Positions 17,594 through 24,567 of a stretch of DNA of 64,000 nucleotides are shown one piece after another. Within the stretch, counting starts at the first letter, position 1; the number at the start of each line of letters is the position of its first letter. The position numbers were made by a program, and so were the translations under genes. Source of the stretch: Arthrobacter sp. ok362. Lineage in GTDB: Bacteria; Actinomycetota; Actinomycetes; Actinomycetales; Micrococcaceae. Location of the stretch: NCBI RefSeq assembly GCF_900102785.1, contig NZ_FNGC01000002.1, positions 62,001 through 126,000 of the forward strand, written 5' to 3'. Below the pieces are notes generated by a model. That model had not been told where the DNA came from, did no database searches, and was given only the letters and a program-made list of their open reading frames with translations.

Positions 17594-17848
17594 CTACGCC
17601 AGGTCGGGGGAACTGCACACGATGTAATCCAACGCGGCGGGACCGGACATGGCGAGGGTGTTGTTGTCAGGCTTGATTCGGTGGGATTCGAGGGCCGCCC
17701 AGAGGGCCTCGGCAGGCTCCGGCTGGCTCTGGTTTATCAGGCACCAGCTCGTGTAGAGGCCGTACAGCTCTTCCTTGGCCAACCCGCCGTCGGTTTCCCG
17801 GTCGGTGGTCAATGCCTCTGCAAGGAACCGGTCAAAATGCGCGCTCAT
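17594..17848 (-). CDS. Hypothetical protein (84 aa)
   Basis: Starts at ATG 17848 with a good AAAGGA site. It reads FDRFLAEALTTDRETDGGLAKEELYGLYTSWCLINQSQPEPAEALWAALESHRIKPDNNTLAMSGPAALDYIVCSSPDL. The ELYGLYTSWC...EALWAAL pattern recalls winged-helix modules at the end of phage/plasmid primases, but the protein stands alone. It is helical and acidic with no membrane segment. Function unknown. Confidence 0.6.
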   Translation of the reverse strand: MSAHFDRFLAEALTTDRETDGGLAKEELYGLYTSWCLINQSQPEPAEALWAALESHRIKPDNNTLAMSGPAALDYIVCSSPDLA

Positions 17849-18106
17849 ATCTGTTCCTTTGTACCGTTTTGCATATCCAAGATGCTTCGCTGCGGAAGCT
17901 TTTGGCAGCGCGCCACCGCCCGCTGCCAAAGTCGAATTTATGCCAGGGAGACCACTCTGTCCAGTTCAGCTCAACCGACGCCTCAGCGGCTGGCCGACAG
18001 ACAATAACGGGGCGCGGATGGAGGGTGGCGCGGCGGGAGACGGGCGCTTGGGACAACGTGACCGACGCTGACTGGATGTATTTCCGCTGGATGGAATACT
18101 GGGGAA

Positions 18107-18595
18107 ATGACTCTCGCTGAACTGGAATTGCGTGGCGGCCCATTCACCATAAGGCAAGCTGAAGCATCTGATGTGGGGCCGATCGTTGGGCTTCTGGCGG
18201 CCGACCAGCTCAGAGCCTCTGTCGAGTCGATTGCGATCGAGGACCGGCATCCCTACGAAATTGCCTTCCAGGCAATTGACGCCGATCCAGCCCAGCTACT
18301 TGTCGCTGTCGTCACGACCGAAAATGAGGTGGTTGCGACCATGCAACTGACATTCATTCCCGGACTCGCCCGGGCCGGAGCTACACGAATGCAGATTGAA
18401 GCGGTCCGCGTCCGTTCCAATCTTCGTAGCAACGGCCTTGGCGGGGCGATGATCACATGGGCGATCGCCGAAGGGCGTCGACGGGGTGCAAAACTGGTCC
18501 AGCTCACGTCTGACGGGTCCAGGGTCGCAGCGCACCGGTTCTATGAGCGTCTTGGCTTCGAACCCTCGCACGTAGGCTTCAAACTCTCTCTCTGA
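18107..18595 (+). CDS. GNAT family N-acetyltransferase
   Basis: 162 residues. The acetyl-CoA binding motif is the R/Q-x-x-G-x-G/A-like loop in VRSNLRSNGLGGAMITWAIAEGRRRGAKLVQLTSD. The C-terminal signature is AHRFYERLGFEPSHVGFKL. The substrate cannot be told from sequence. GGGGAA lies directly before the ATG. The gene stands alone, with no clear operon partner. Confidence 0.88.
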   Translation: MTLAELELRGGPFTIRQAEASDVGPIVGLLAADQLRASVESIAIEDRHPYEIAFQAIDADPAQLLVAVVTTENEVVATMQLTFIPGLARAGATRMQIEAVRVRSNLRSNGLGGAMITWAIAEGRRRGAKLVQLTSDGSRVAAHRFYERLGFEPSHVGFKLSL

Positions 18596-18718
18596 GTGGT
18601 GCACCGAGATTACGCGCGGCCGAGCCCCGTTCTAGCCGGGCACACTGCACTTTCTAAATGAGCACGTGTCGGGTTGACTGGTGCGCACATGTGACACGCA
18701 AGACATGGAAGGGGAACC

Positions 18719-19033
18719 ATGCAGTTCAAAGGGACCTGGCAAATTGCAGTGGGCTCAATATTCCTGGCGGTCACGGTTTTCGTCCTGCCGATGCCGCTGT
18801 TTGAGGTGTTCTCGGGCATCGCAGGGCAGGGCGCGGTAGCGCCGTTCGTCCTCGGGCTCGGTCTTCTGGCGGGCGGTCTGGCTCTTGTCGCGGTGGGGCG
18901 GCACAAACGATCGCGGAACCTGCGAACGGCCCGCAGCTACGACACAAGGGAGCCCTCCTCAGCCGACGGGGACCGGCCGGGCAATCCTTATGCGCTGCCA
19001 AATTCCTATGGCGCCACTCCTCCGCCGGGGTAG
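18719..19033 (+). CDS. Small membrane protein, unknown function
   Basis: 104 residues with AAGGGGAACC before the ATG. Two membrane segments (IAVGSIFLAVTVFVLPMPLFEVFSG and GAVAPFVLGLGLLAGGLALVAVG) are followed by a basic loop and a Pro/Ser/Gly-rich cytoplasmic tail ending in TPPPG. No domain is recognised. Confidence 0.65.
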   Translation: MQFKGTWQIAVGSIFLAVTVFVLPMPLFEVFSGIAGQGAVAPFVLGLGLLAGGLALVAVGRHKRSRNLRTARSYDTREPSSADGDRPGNPYALPNSYGATPPPG

Positions 19034-19074
19034 ACATCGTCAGGTCCAGCGGAGGCCATAACGCGCCCTGCGCG

Positions 19075-19467
19075 CTATTGGCCGGCGGGTTGGAACAACT
19101 CGACCACGTTGCCGGACGGATCCTCCAGCAAGATCTGCTGTCCGCCTGGACCTGTGACGATGTCGTTTCGGAACGTGACGCCGGCGGCGCGCAGTCGGTG
19201 CACTTCGGCCGCGATATCGCTCACGATGAGGTGGATACGGTTCCATCCTCCCGGTGCGGGCACCGTGCCGTCCGGCATGGGCCGGCCTGCCGAGCTGCTC
19301 GGCCCGCTCAGGAGGAGCCGCAGCCGGCCGCGGGTGACGTCGGCGAACGCCGGTGCGGCGCTCATTCTGAGGGTGAATCCGAGGTGCTTTGTATAGAAGT
19401 CCATCGCCGCATCGACGTCGGCCACCATGTATCGGACGCTGACCAGCTCCGTAAGGTCGTTGGGCAT
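19075..19467 (-). CDS. VOC (glyoxalase/bleomycin-resistance fold) protein
   Basis: 130 residues with the paired beta-alpha-beta-beta-beta modules of the VOC superfamily: VRYMVADVDAAMDFYTKHLGFTL and HLIVSDIAAEVHRLRAAGVTFRNDIVTGPGGQQILLEDPSGNVVELFQP. The metal ligand Glu in VVELF is present. Two bases separate its ATG from the stop of the ArsR-ArsC fusion, and its AAGGAG lies inside that gene, so the two are co-translated. There is no vicinal Cys pair, so it is unlikely to be the C-As lyase ArsI. Substrate unknown. Confidence 0.82.
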   Translation of the reverse strand: MPNDLTELVSVRYMVADVDAAMDFYTKHLGFTLRMSAAPAFADVTRGRLRLLLSGPSSSAGRPMPDGTVPAPGGWNRIHLIVSDIAAEVHRLRAAGVTFRNDIVTGPGGQQILLEDPSGNVVELFQPAGQ

Positions 19468-19469
19468 TT

Positions 19470-20297
19470 CTAGCTCCTTTCCGAACTCGTTTGGGAGTAT
19501 TCGATTGCGTAAAGCAGGAACTGGATCCGCGTGTTCAGTTCCTCTGCTGTGCGAACAAACGCCGGGTGGCCGTCCTGATTGGCTGCTTGGGCCGCCTCGG
19601 CCGCCGGATCAGGGATGCTCCAATGCACCATCGCAGGTGCCCCCGGGAAGTCCGGGCACACTTCCCGTACGCGGTCACAAAGGCTGATCACATAGTCGAA
19701 CCGCTGCTCAGCGAACTCGCTCAGATGCTTGGGGCGGGCGCCGCTGATGTCCATGCCACGCTCACGCATCACCCGCACGGCGTTGGGGTGCAGGCCTTTG
19801 GGGTGACTGCCGGCACTGGCGGCTTCAATCCGGGAACCGCCCAGGCGCCCCAAAATCGCCTCGGCCATCTGGGACCGGGCGCTGTTGCCCGTGCAGAGGA
19901 ACAGCACCCGTACGGGGGACTGCGCGGGCGGCTGGCCCGGCGGTCCGCCAAGCCCCTCGGCCGGCGGTCTCAGCTCAGCCGGTGCCAGCCGCAGGCCAGC
20001 GTGGAGTGCCGCACCGGATTCGGCAAGCCGTTCGCGATACGCCGCGAGGTTGAGGCTGCAGTACGTGTCGCGTCCGTCGGCGGAGCTGCGCCGCATGGTC
20101 ACCAGCCCGCCGTCGCGCAGTTGGCCCAGATGATAGGACGTCAGGCTCTGTCTCTGGCCCACCAGTGCCGTTAGCTCGCGGACGCGCCGGTCGCTGCGTG
20201 CCAGCTCGCCCAGCAGCTGCCACCGCACGGGGTGTCCAGCCAGGCGGAGGAATCCTGACGCCGCCGCCTGAGCCGCTGGAGATGCGGTGTGGCTCAC
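19470..20297 (-). CDS. ArsR-type regulator fused to low-MW phosphatase/arsenate reductase
   Basis: 275-residue two-domain protein. Residues 1 to about 100 are a winged HTH of the ArsR type (HPVRWQLLGELARSDRRVRELTALVGQRQSLTSYHLGQLRDGGLVTMRRS). Residues about 128-265 are a low-molecular-weight phosphatase/ArsC domain, with P-loop CTGNSARSQMAEA (C-x5-R) and the acid Asp in WSIPDPAAEAA. A Pro/Gly-rich linker joins them. It may repress its own gene and also reduce arsenate or dephosphorylate a partner. The GTG at 20297 sits at the predicted transcription start, so the mRNA is probably leaderless. No arsB/acr3 transporter is nearby. Confidence 0.88.
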   Translation of the reverse strand: MSHTASPAAQAAASGFLRLAGHPVRWQLLGELARSDRRVRELTALVGQRQSLTSYHLGQLRDGGLVTMRRSSADGRDTYCSLNLAAYRERLAESGAALHAGLRLAPAELRPPAEGLGGPPGQPPAQSPVRVLFLCTGNSARSQMAEAILGRLGGSRIEAASAGSHPKGLHPNAVRVMRERGMDISGARPKHLSEFAEQRFDYVISLCDRVREVCPDFPGAPAMVHWSIPDPAAEAAQAANQDGHPAFVRTAEELNTRIQFLLYAIEYSQTSSERS

Positions 20298-20303
20298 ACG
20301 ACA

Positions 20304-20342
20304 ATTCTATCAATTCAGACAGATCGATCAAAGAGGTTTGAT
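20304..20342 (-). promoter_or_regulatory. Promoter and inverted-repeat operator of the ArsR-ArsC fusion
   Basis: On the minus strand TTGATC, 16 bases, then TAGAAT (20304-20309) fit -35 and -10 boxes. The -35 box overlaps the inverted repeat ATCAAA-GAGG-TTTGAT (20327-20342), the kind of site bound by ArsR proteins. The expected start of transcription falls at about 20297, on the GTG start codon. Confidence 0.55.
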
Positions 20343-20463
20343 TGTTTTGGATGACCGTGGAGCTGCCTCACACCCAGGCTTCCACCCGAAGAGCATCTGC
20401 GGTGACGGGGAGTGTCCGTATAAGGGTGGAACCATGGCCACAGGTCTCTCAGGGTGCCGGGGT

Positions 20464-21417
20464 TTAGGCGGCAGTGGCCGGAGGGCGGTGGTCCTGAAGT
20501 TCCGTGAGCAGTTCTTCAGTTGTGGGCGGGTTGGCGCCTGGCCTGCGCACGGTGATGGCAGCGGCCTTTGACGCCATGCGTCCGAGGGTCTCCAGCACGG
20601 CGGGGGCGAGGCCGTCGGTCGTGCGCGTAAGCAGCCCGTAGATCAGGGCTGCCATATAGGAGTCCCCGGCGCCGATGGTGTCGGCCACGATCGAGCTGAC
20701 GGCTGGAATGTGAAGTTGGGCCGCCGGCGTGGTGAGTAGGGATCCCCTGGATCCGTGGGTGACGATGGCCAGCCTTGCGCCGAGGCCGAGGATCCTTGCG
20801 GCGGCTTCCTCGGTCTGCAGTCCGGGGTAGAGCCATCGGGCGTCCTCGTCGCTGAGTTTGACCACGTCGGTCAGCGGCACGAGATCCTCGAAGGTGGAGC
20901 GGGCCTCGGCCTGGCTGCCCAGAAGGGCCGGCCGGATGTTGGGATCGTAGGTGACCGTGCATTCGCGGTGGGAGTGCTCGAGGAGTGCCTTGACCGCGGC
21001 GGCGCCGGGGGCCAGGAAGGTCGCGATGGAGCCGGTGTGGAGCACCCGGGGAAGGAATGGCGGGGTCACGGACGGGACTTCCCAGCGGATGTCGAAGTCG
21101 TATGTGGCCGAGCCGTCCGTGGCGATGGTGGCCGTGGCAGATGCCGTGCGGCCGGAGGTGTTTGAGCCTGGCAGGAGCTGGACGCCGGCGTTGCTGAGGT
21201 GCGCTTCAATCGCGGCGCCGCGGTCGTCGTCGCCGATTGAGGTCAGGAGGGTTGTTCTGATGCCGAGCCGTCCGAGTCCGTAGGCGACGTTGGTCGGGGA
21301 TCCTCCCGGATGCTCGACGGTGCCTTGAGCAGAGGTAACGACATCGACCAGTGCTTCGCCGATGACGATGACGTCAGGGTCTGGCGCGCGGTTACCGGTG
21401 TACTGGGTGTCGGGCAT
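20464..21417 (-). CDS. PfkB-family sugar kinase, probable fructokinase
   Basis: 317 residues. It shows the two PfkB signatures, GGSPTNVAYGLGRLG near the N-terminus and DTIGAGDSYMAALIYGLL near the C-terminus; the latter holds the catalytic Asp and the GAGD anion hole. It starts at ATG 21417 behind AAGG. It is the last gene of the sugar ABC operon, and the levanase nearby suggests fructose as substrate, giving fructose-6-phosphate. Sugar specificity is inferred from context. Confidence 0.88.
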   Translation of the reverse strand: MPDTQYTGNRAPDPDVIVIGEALVDVVTSAQGTVEHPGGSPTNVAYGLGRLGIRTTLLTSIGDDDRGAAIEAHLSNAGVQLLPGSNTSGRTASATATIATDGSATYDFDIRWEVPSVTPPFLPRVLHTGSIATFLAPGAAAVKALLEHSHRECTVTYDPNIRPALLGSQAEARSTFEDLVPLTDVVKLSDEDARWLYPGLQTEEAAARILGLGARLAIVTHGSRGSLLTTPAAQLHIPAVSSIVADTIGAGDSYMAALIYGLLTRTTDGLAPAVLETLGRMASKAAAITVRRPGANPPTTEELLTELQDHRPPATAA

Positions 21418-21498
21418 GGGGGCCTTTCGTGGAGCCGTCCGCGGGCCTGTTGCAGGCCCGCGGACGGAGTTCGGGGAGATGCGGTGCAGCCGTGCAGG

Positions 21499-22293
21499 CT
21501 AGGCGGTGGCGGCGCCGGTCATGATGGCGACGGCGTCGGTCATGCTGTGCGACTGAGGTGTAATGGTGGCCGCGCACTTGCCGAGGCGCTGGATGTGGAT
21601 CCGGTCCGCGACATCGAACACGTGCGGCATGTTGTGGCTGATCAGGATGACCGGAAGACCCCTGTCCCGCAGGTCCCGGACGAGCTGCAGGACCTGGTTC
21701 GATTCCCGGACGCCAAGGGCAGCCGTCGGCTCGTCCAGGACCACGACTTTGGAGCCGAAGGCTGCGGCCCTGGCCACGGCGACGGCCTGGCGCTGGCCGC
21801 CGGAGAGGTTCTCCACCGGTACGGTCACGTCCTGGAGCGTGGAGATGCCGAGCCGGGCGAGTTCTTCTTTGGCCTTACGGCGCATGCCCTTGGTATCGAG
21901 GACGCGGAAGAGCTTGCCCAGTGGCCCGGGGAGCCTCTCTTCACGGCCCAGGAAGAGGTTGGAGGCGACGTCGAGGGCGGGGGAGACCGCCAGGTTCTGG
22001 TAGACGGTTTCGATGCCGTGGGCGCGGGCGTCCTGGGGGCGTTTGAAGTGGACCGGCTGGCCGGAGACGGTCAGCTCGCCCGAGTCCGGGACCTCGGCGC
22101 CCGTGAGGCACTTGATCAGCGTGGATTTACCGGCGCCGTTGTCGCCGATGACGGCCAGGACTTCCCCGGGATAAAGGTCAAGGCTGACGCCGTCCAGGCC
22201 CACCACCCGGCCGAAGGTCTTGACCAGGCTCCTGGCTTGAAGGATCGGCTGGCGGACCTTAGTGTCGGCCGGCTGGAATTCTGTGGCGGTCAT
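21499..22293 (-). CDS. Sugar ABC transporter ATPase (FrcA-like, single domain)
   Basis: 264 residues. Walker A is GDNGAGKST, the signature LSGGQRQAVAVARAA, Walker B VVVLDEPTAALGV. It has one ATPase domain, as in fructose-type FrcA, not the fused double domain of RbsA. ATG 22293 overlaps the permease stop (ATGA). It energises uptake through the adjacent permease. Confidence 0.88.
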   Translation of the reverse strand: MTATEFQPADTKVRQPILQARSLVKTFGRVVGLDGVSLDLYPGEVLAVIGDNGAGKSTLIKCLTGAEVPDSGELTVSGQPVHFKRPQDARAHGIETVYQNLAVSPALDVASNLFLGREERLPGPLGKLFRVLDTKGMRRKAKEELARLGISTLQDVTVPVENLSGGQRQAVAVARAAAFGSKVVVLDEPTAALGVRESNQVLQLVRDLRDRGLPVILISHNMPHVFDVADRIHIQRLGKCAATITPQSHSMTDAVAIMTGAATA

Positions 22294-23333
22294 GACTTCA
22301 CCTTTCGGATCCACTGGTCGATGGACACAGCGAGGATGATGAGAATGCCCACGGCCAGGGTCTGGTAAAGCACGTCCAGGCCGGCCAGCGACAGGCCGTT
22401 GCGGAACACCCCGACGATGAGGGCTCCCAGCAGAGTGCCCCAGATGGACCCACGGCCGCCGAAGAGGCTGGTCCCGCCGATCACGACGGCGGTGATGGAG
22501 TCCAGGTTCAGGTCCACGCCCGTGTTGGGGCTGGCGGCGTTGGTGCGGCCGATCTGGATCCAGGCGCCGACGGCGAGCACAGCGCCCGCGGCGAGGTAGA
22601 CGCTCATGAGGACGCGGTTGACGGCGATGCCGGCCAGGCGGGCGGCTTCTTTGTCATCGCCAACGGCGTAGACGTGCCTGCCCCACGCGGTCTTGCCGAG
22701 GATGAACGCGACGGCGATGTAGAGCAGGAGCATCAGGACCACGCCGGTGGAGATCCGCACGGGGCCCAGCAGGAAGGTGCTCCCGGTCCAGGTGAGCATT
22801 CCGGGCATGGCCGAGCCGCGGACAGTTGCGCCGTTGGAGTAGAGCAGGGTCAGCGCGATGAAGATGTTCAGCGTTCCGAGGGTGACGATGAACGGGGGGA
22901 GCCGGAACCTGGTGACCAGGAAGCCGTTCAGCGCCCCGGCGCCGAGTCCGACCAGCAGGCCGGCCAGAAGTGCCAGCGGGGCGGGGACGCCGTTGTTGAC
23001 GGCGAGCTGCGCGACGACCATGGAGGAGAGGATCATGACGGCGCCCACGGACAGATCGATTCCGGCCGTCAGGATGATGAGGGTCTGGGCGATGGCAAGG
23101 GTTCCGACGACTGCGACCTGCTGGGTAATGAGGGAGAGGTTCTCGACCCGCAGGAAGCGGTCATTGAGTAACCCGAACACGATGACTGAGACGAGCAGGA
23201 CGATCGCGGGGCTGAGGGCCGGATAACGGTGGAGGATGTTGCGGATGCGGCTGAGCGGGGTTTGGCGGTCGAGGAATTCCTCGGCGAGGTCGGCGACCCC
23301 GGTGGGCGGGCCGGCGGTCTGTTGCTGGGTCAC
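22290..23333 (-). CDS. Sugar ABC transporter permease (FrcC/RbsC type)
   Basis: 347 residues with eight to ten membrane helices and the RbsC-family core: AIAQTLIILTAGIDLSVGAVMILSSMV, GALNGFLVTRFRLPPFIVTLGTLNI, and GGTSLFGGRGSIWGTLLGALIVGVFRNGLSLAGL. GTG 23333 has AGGAG upstream. Together with the ATPase and the damaged binding-protein gene it forms a fructose-type importer. Confidence 0.88.
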   Translation of the reverse strand: MTQQQTAGPPTGVADLAEEFLDRQTPLSRIRNILHRYPALSPAIVLLVSVIVFGLLNDRFLRVENLSLITQQVAVVGTLAIAQTLIILTAGIDLSVGAVMILSSMVVAQLAVNNGVPAPLALLAGLLVGLGAGALNGFLVTRFRLPPFIVTLGTLNIFIALTLLYSNGATVRGSAMPGMLTWTGSTFLLGPVRISTGVVLMLLLYIAVAFILGKTAWGRHVYAVGDDKEAARLAGIAVNRVLMSVYLAAGAVLAVGAWIQIGRTNAASPNTGVDLNLDSITAVVIGGTSLFGGRGSIWGTLLGALIVGVFRNGLSLAGLDVLYQTLAVGILIILAVSIDQWIRKVKS

Positions 23334-23453
23334 GGGTGCTCCTGAACTTCGATGTTCGGCTGCTGCTTCGGCGGCTTAGGGTTCTGTTGCTGTGGGCCGC
23401 GGGAGGTGCTGGACTGCATCTTCAACACTTTCCGCGGCGGCCGTCCGGTCTGG

Positions 23454-24110
23454 TTACTTGCCCCAGCACATCTGGGAGGCCTCGGCGGTGGTGATGCTCG
23501 TGACGCCGTCGGCGGCCTTGTCCGTGACGAGCGCTACGCCGGTGTTGAAGAAGTCCAGGCCTTCGGAGTTGGCCGGCTTCTTGCCGGTCTTCGCGATCTC
23601 AACGATGGCCTTGACGCCCAGTTCGGCCATCTTGACCGGGTACTGCTGGGCTGTGGCACCGATGACGCCGGACTTGACGTTGTTGACGCCCGCGCAGCCA
23701 CCGTCAATGGAGACTACGAGCACGTCCTTTTCCTTGCCGGCGGACTTCAGTGCCTCGTAGGCGCCGGCGGCCGCGGGTTCGTTGATCGTGTAGACAACGT
23801 TGATGTTCGGGTTCTTGGACAGGAGGGTCTCCATGGCGGTGCGGCCGCCATCTTCGGCGCCTTGGGTGGCCTGGCTGCCCACGATCTCGTAGTCGCCGCC
23901 CTTGCCGCCGGTGTACTTGCCGGTCTTGGCCTCGTCGCCGTTCTTTTTCTTGTCCGCGGTGTCGATGCCGAGGCCGGTGAGGAAGCCCTGGTCCCGGTTG
24001 TAGTCAACCGAGACGACCTTGTCATCGAACAGGTCCAGCATCGCGATGGTCGCTTTCTTGCCGGCCAGCTGCGCGGCTGTCCATTTCCCGATCTGATCGT
24101 CCGGGGATCC
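23454..24110 (-). pseudogene. Sugar ABC substrate-binding protein, 5'-truncated
   Basis: The C-terminal two thirds of a periplasmic-type sugar-binding protein of the FrcB/RbsB class. It is recognisable from [40 protein letters not shown] through [22 protein letters not shown] to SQMCWGK. The signal peptide, lipobox and first lobe (about 130-150 residues) are absent. Upstream of about 24110 the frame turns into unrelated Arg/Ala-rich sequence, next to a divergent monooxygenase gene. A start at an internal ATG (24041) would give a 195-residue cytoplasmic fragment that cannot work in uptake. The 5' part and probably the operon promoter were lost in a rearrangement. Confidence 0.82.
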
Positions 24111-24194
24111 GGCGAACTCCGTCCGCCGCGCTGAGCCCCCGGCCCTTGCCGCCGCCCGATCCGACCACCCACCGACCGCTCAACAGGAGAAACC

Positions 24195-24488
24195 ATGACC
24201 AAAACGCTGTATGCAGAATTCACCGTCAAGCCCGGCAGTGAACCCGTGGTCGCGGAGATGATGCGCGAACTGAGCGAGCAGGTGCGGCGGGAGCCGGGAA
24301 ACCGGCTGTTCCTGCCGTATACCCGGCAGTCCAGTCCCCGGGAGTACTTCGTGTTCGAGGTCTACGACGACGAGGCCGCATTCGAAGAGCACATCTCCGC
24401 GGATTACGGCGCCCGCTTTAACGCGAAGCTCGCGGACCACATCGTGGAGGACGGTTCCGTCCTGACCTGGCTGCAGCCAGTGAATTGA
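24195..24488 (+). CDS. ABM-type small monooxygenase
   Basis: 97 residues of the antibiotic-biosynthesis-monooxygenase / quinol monooxygenase fold: LYAEFTVKPGSEPVVAEMMRELSEQVRREPGNRLFLPYTRQSSPREYFVFEVYDDEAAFEEHISADY. CAGGAGAAACC precedes the ATG. It stands where the 5' part of the sugar-binding gene should be, so it seems to have arrived with the rearrangement. Substrate unknown. Confidence 0.85.
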   Translation: MTKTLYAEFTVKPGSEPVVAEMMRELSEQVRREPGNRLFLPYTRQSSPREYFVFEVYDDEAAFEEHISADYGARFNAKLADHIVEDGSVLTWLQPVN

Positions 24489-24504
24489 GGCCGGGCCAAA
24501 TAAA

Positions 24505-24543
24505 GGGCCGGGTCCGGGCGCCAATGATGCCCGGATCCGGCCC
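24505..24543. terminator. Bidirectional terminator hairpin
   Basis: A 15-bp stem (GGGCCGGGTCCGGGC / GCCCGGATCCGGCCC, one G-T pair) with a 9-base loop is followed by CCCTTTT. It lies between the convergent monooxygenase and levanase genes and can serve both. Confidence 0.8.
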
Positions 24544-24567
24544 CTTTTCCGGGCCTCAGTCGCCGGT

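Noticed and set aside
19075..19467. VOC protein as the C-As lyase ArsI
   Set aside because: ArsI needs a pair of adjacent Cys residues for arsenic; the protein contains none.
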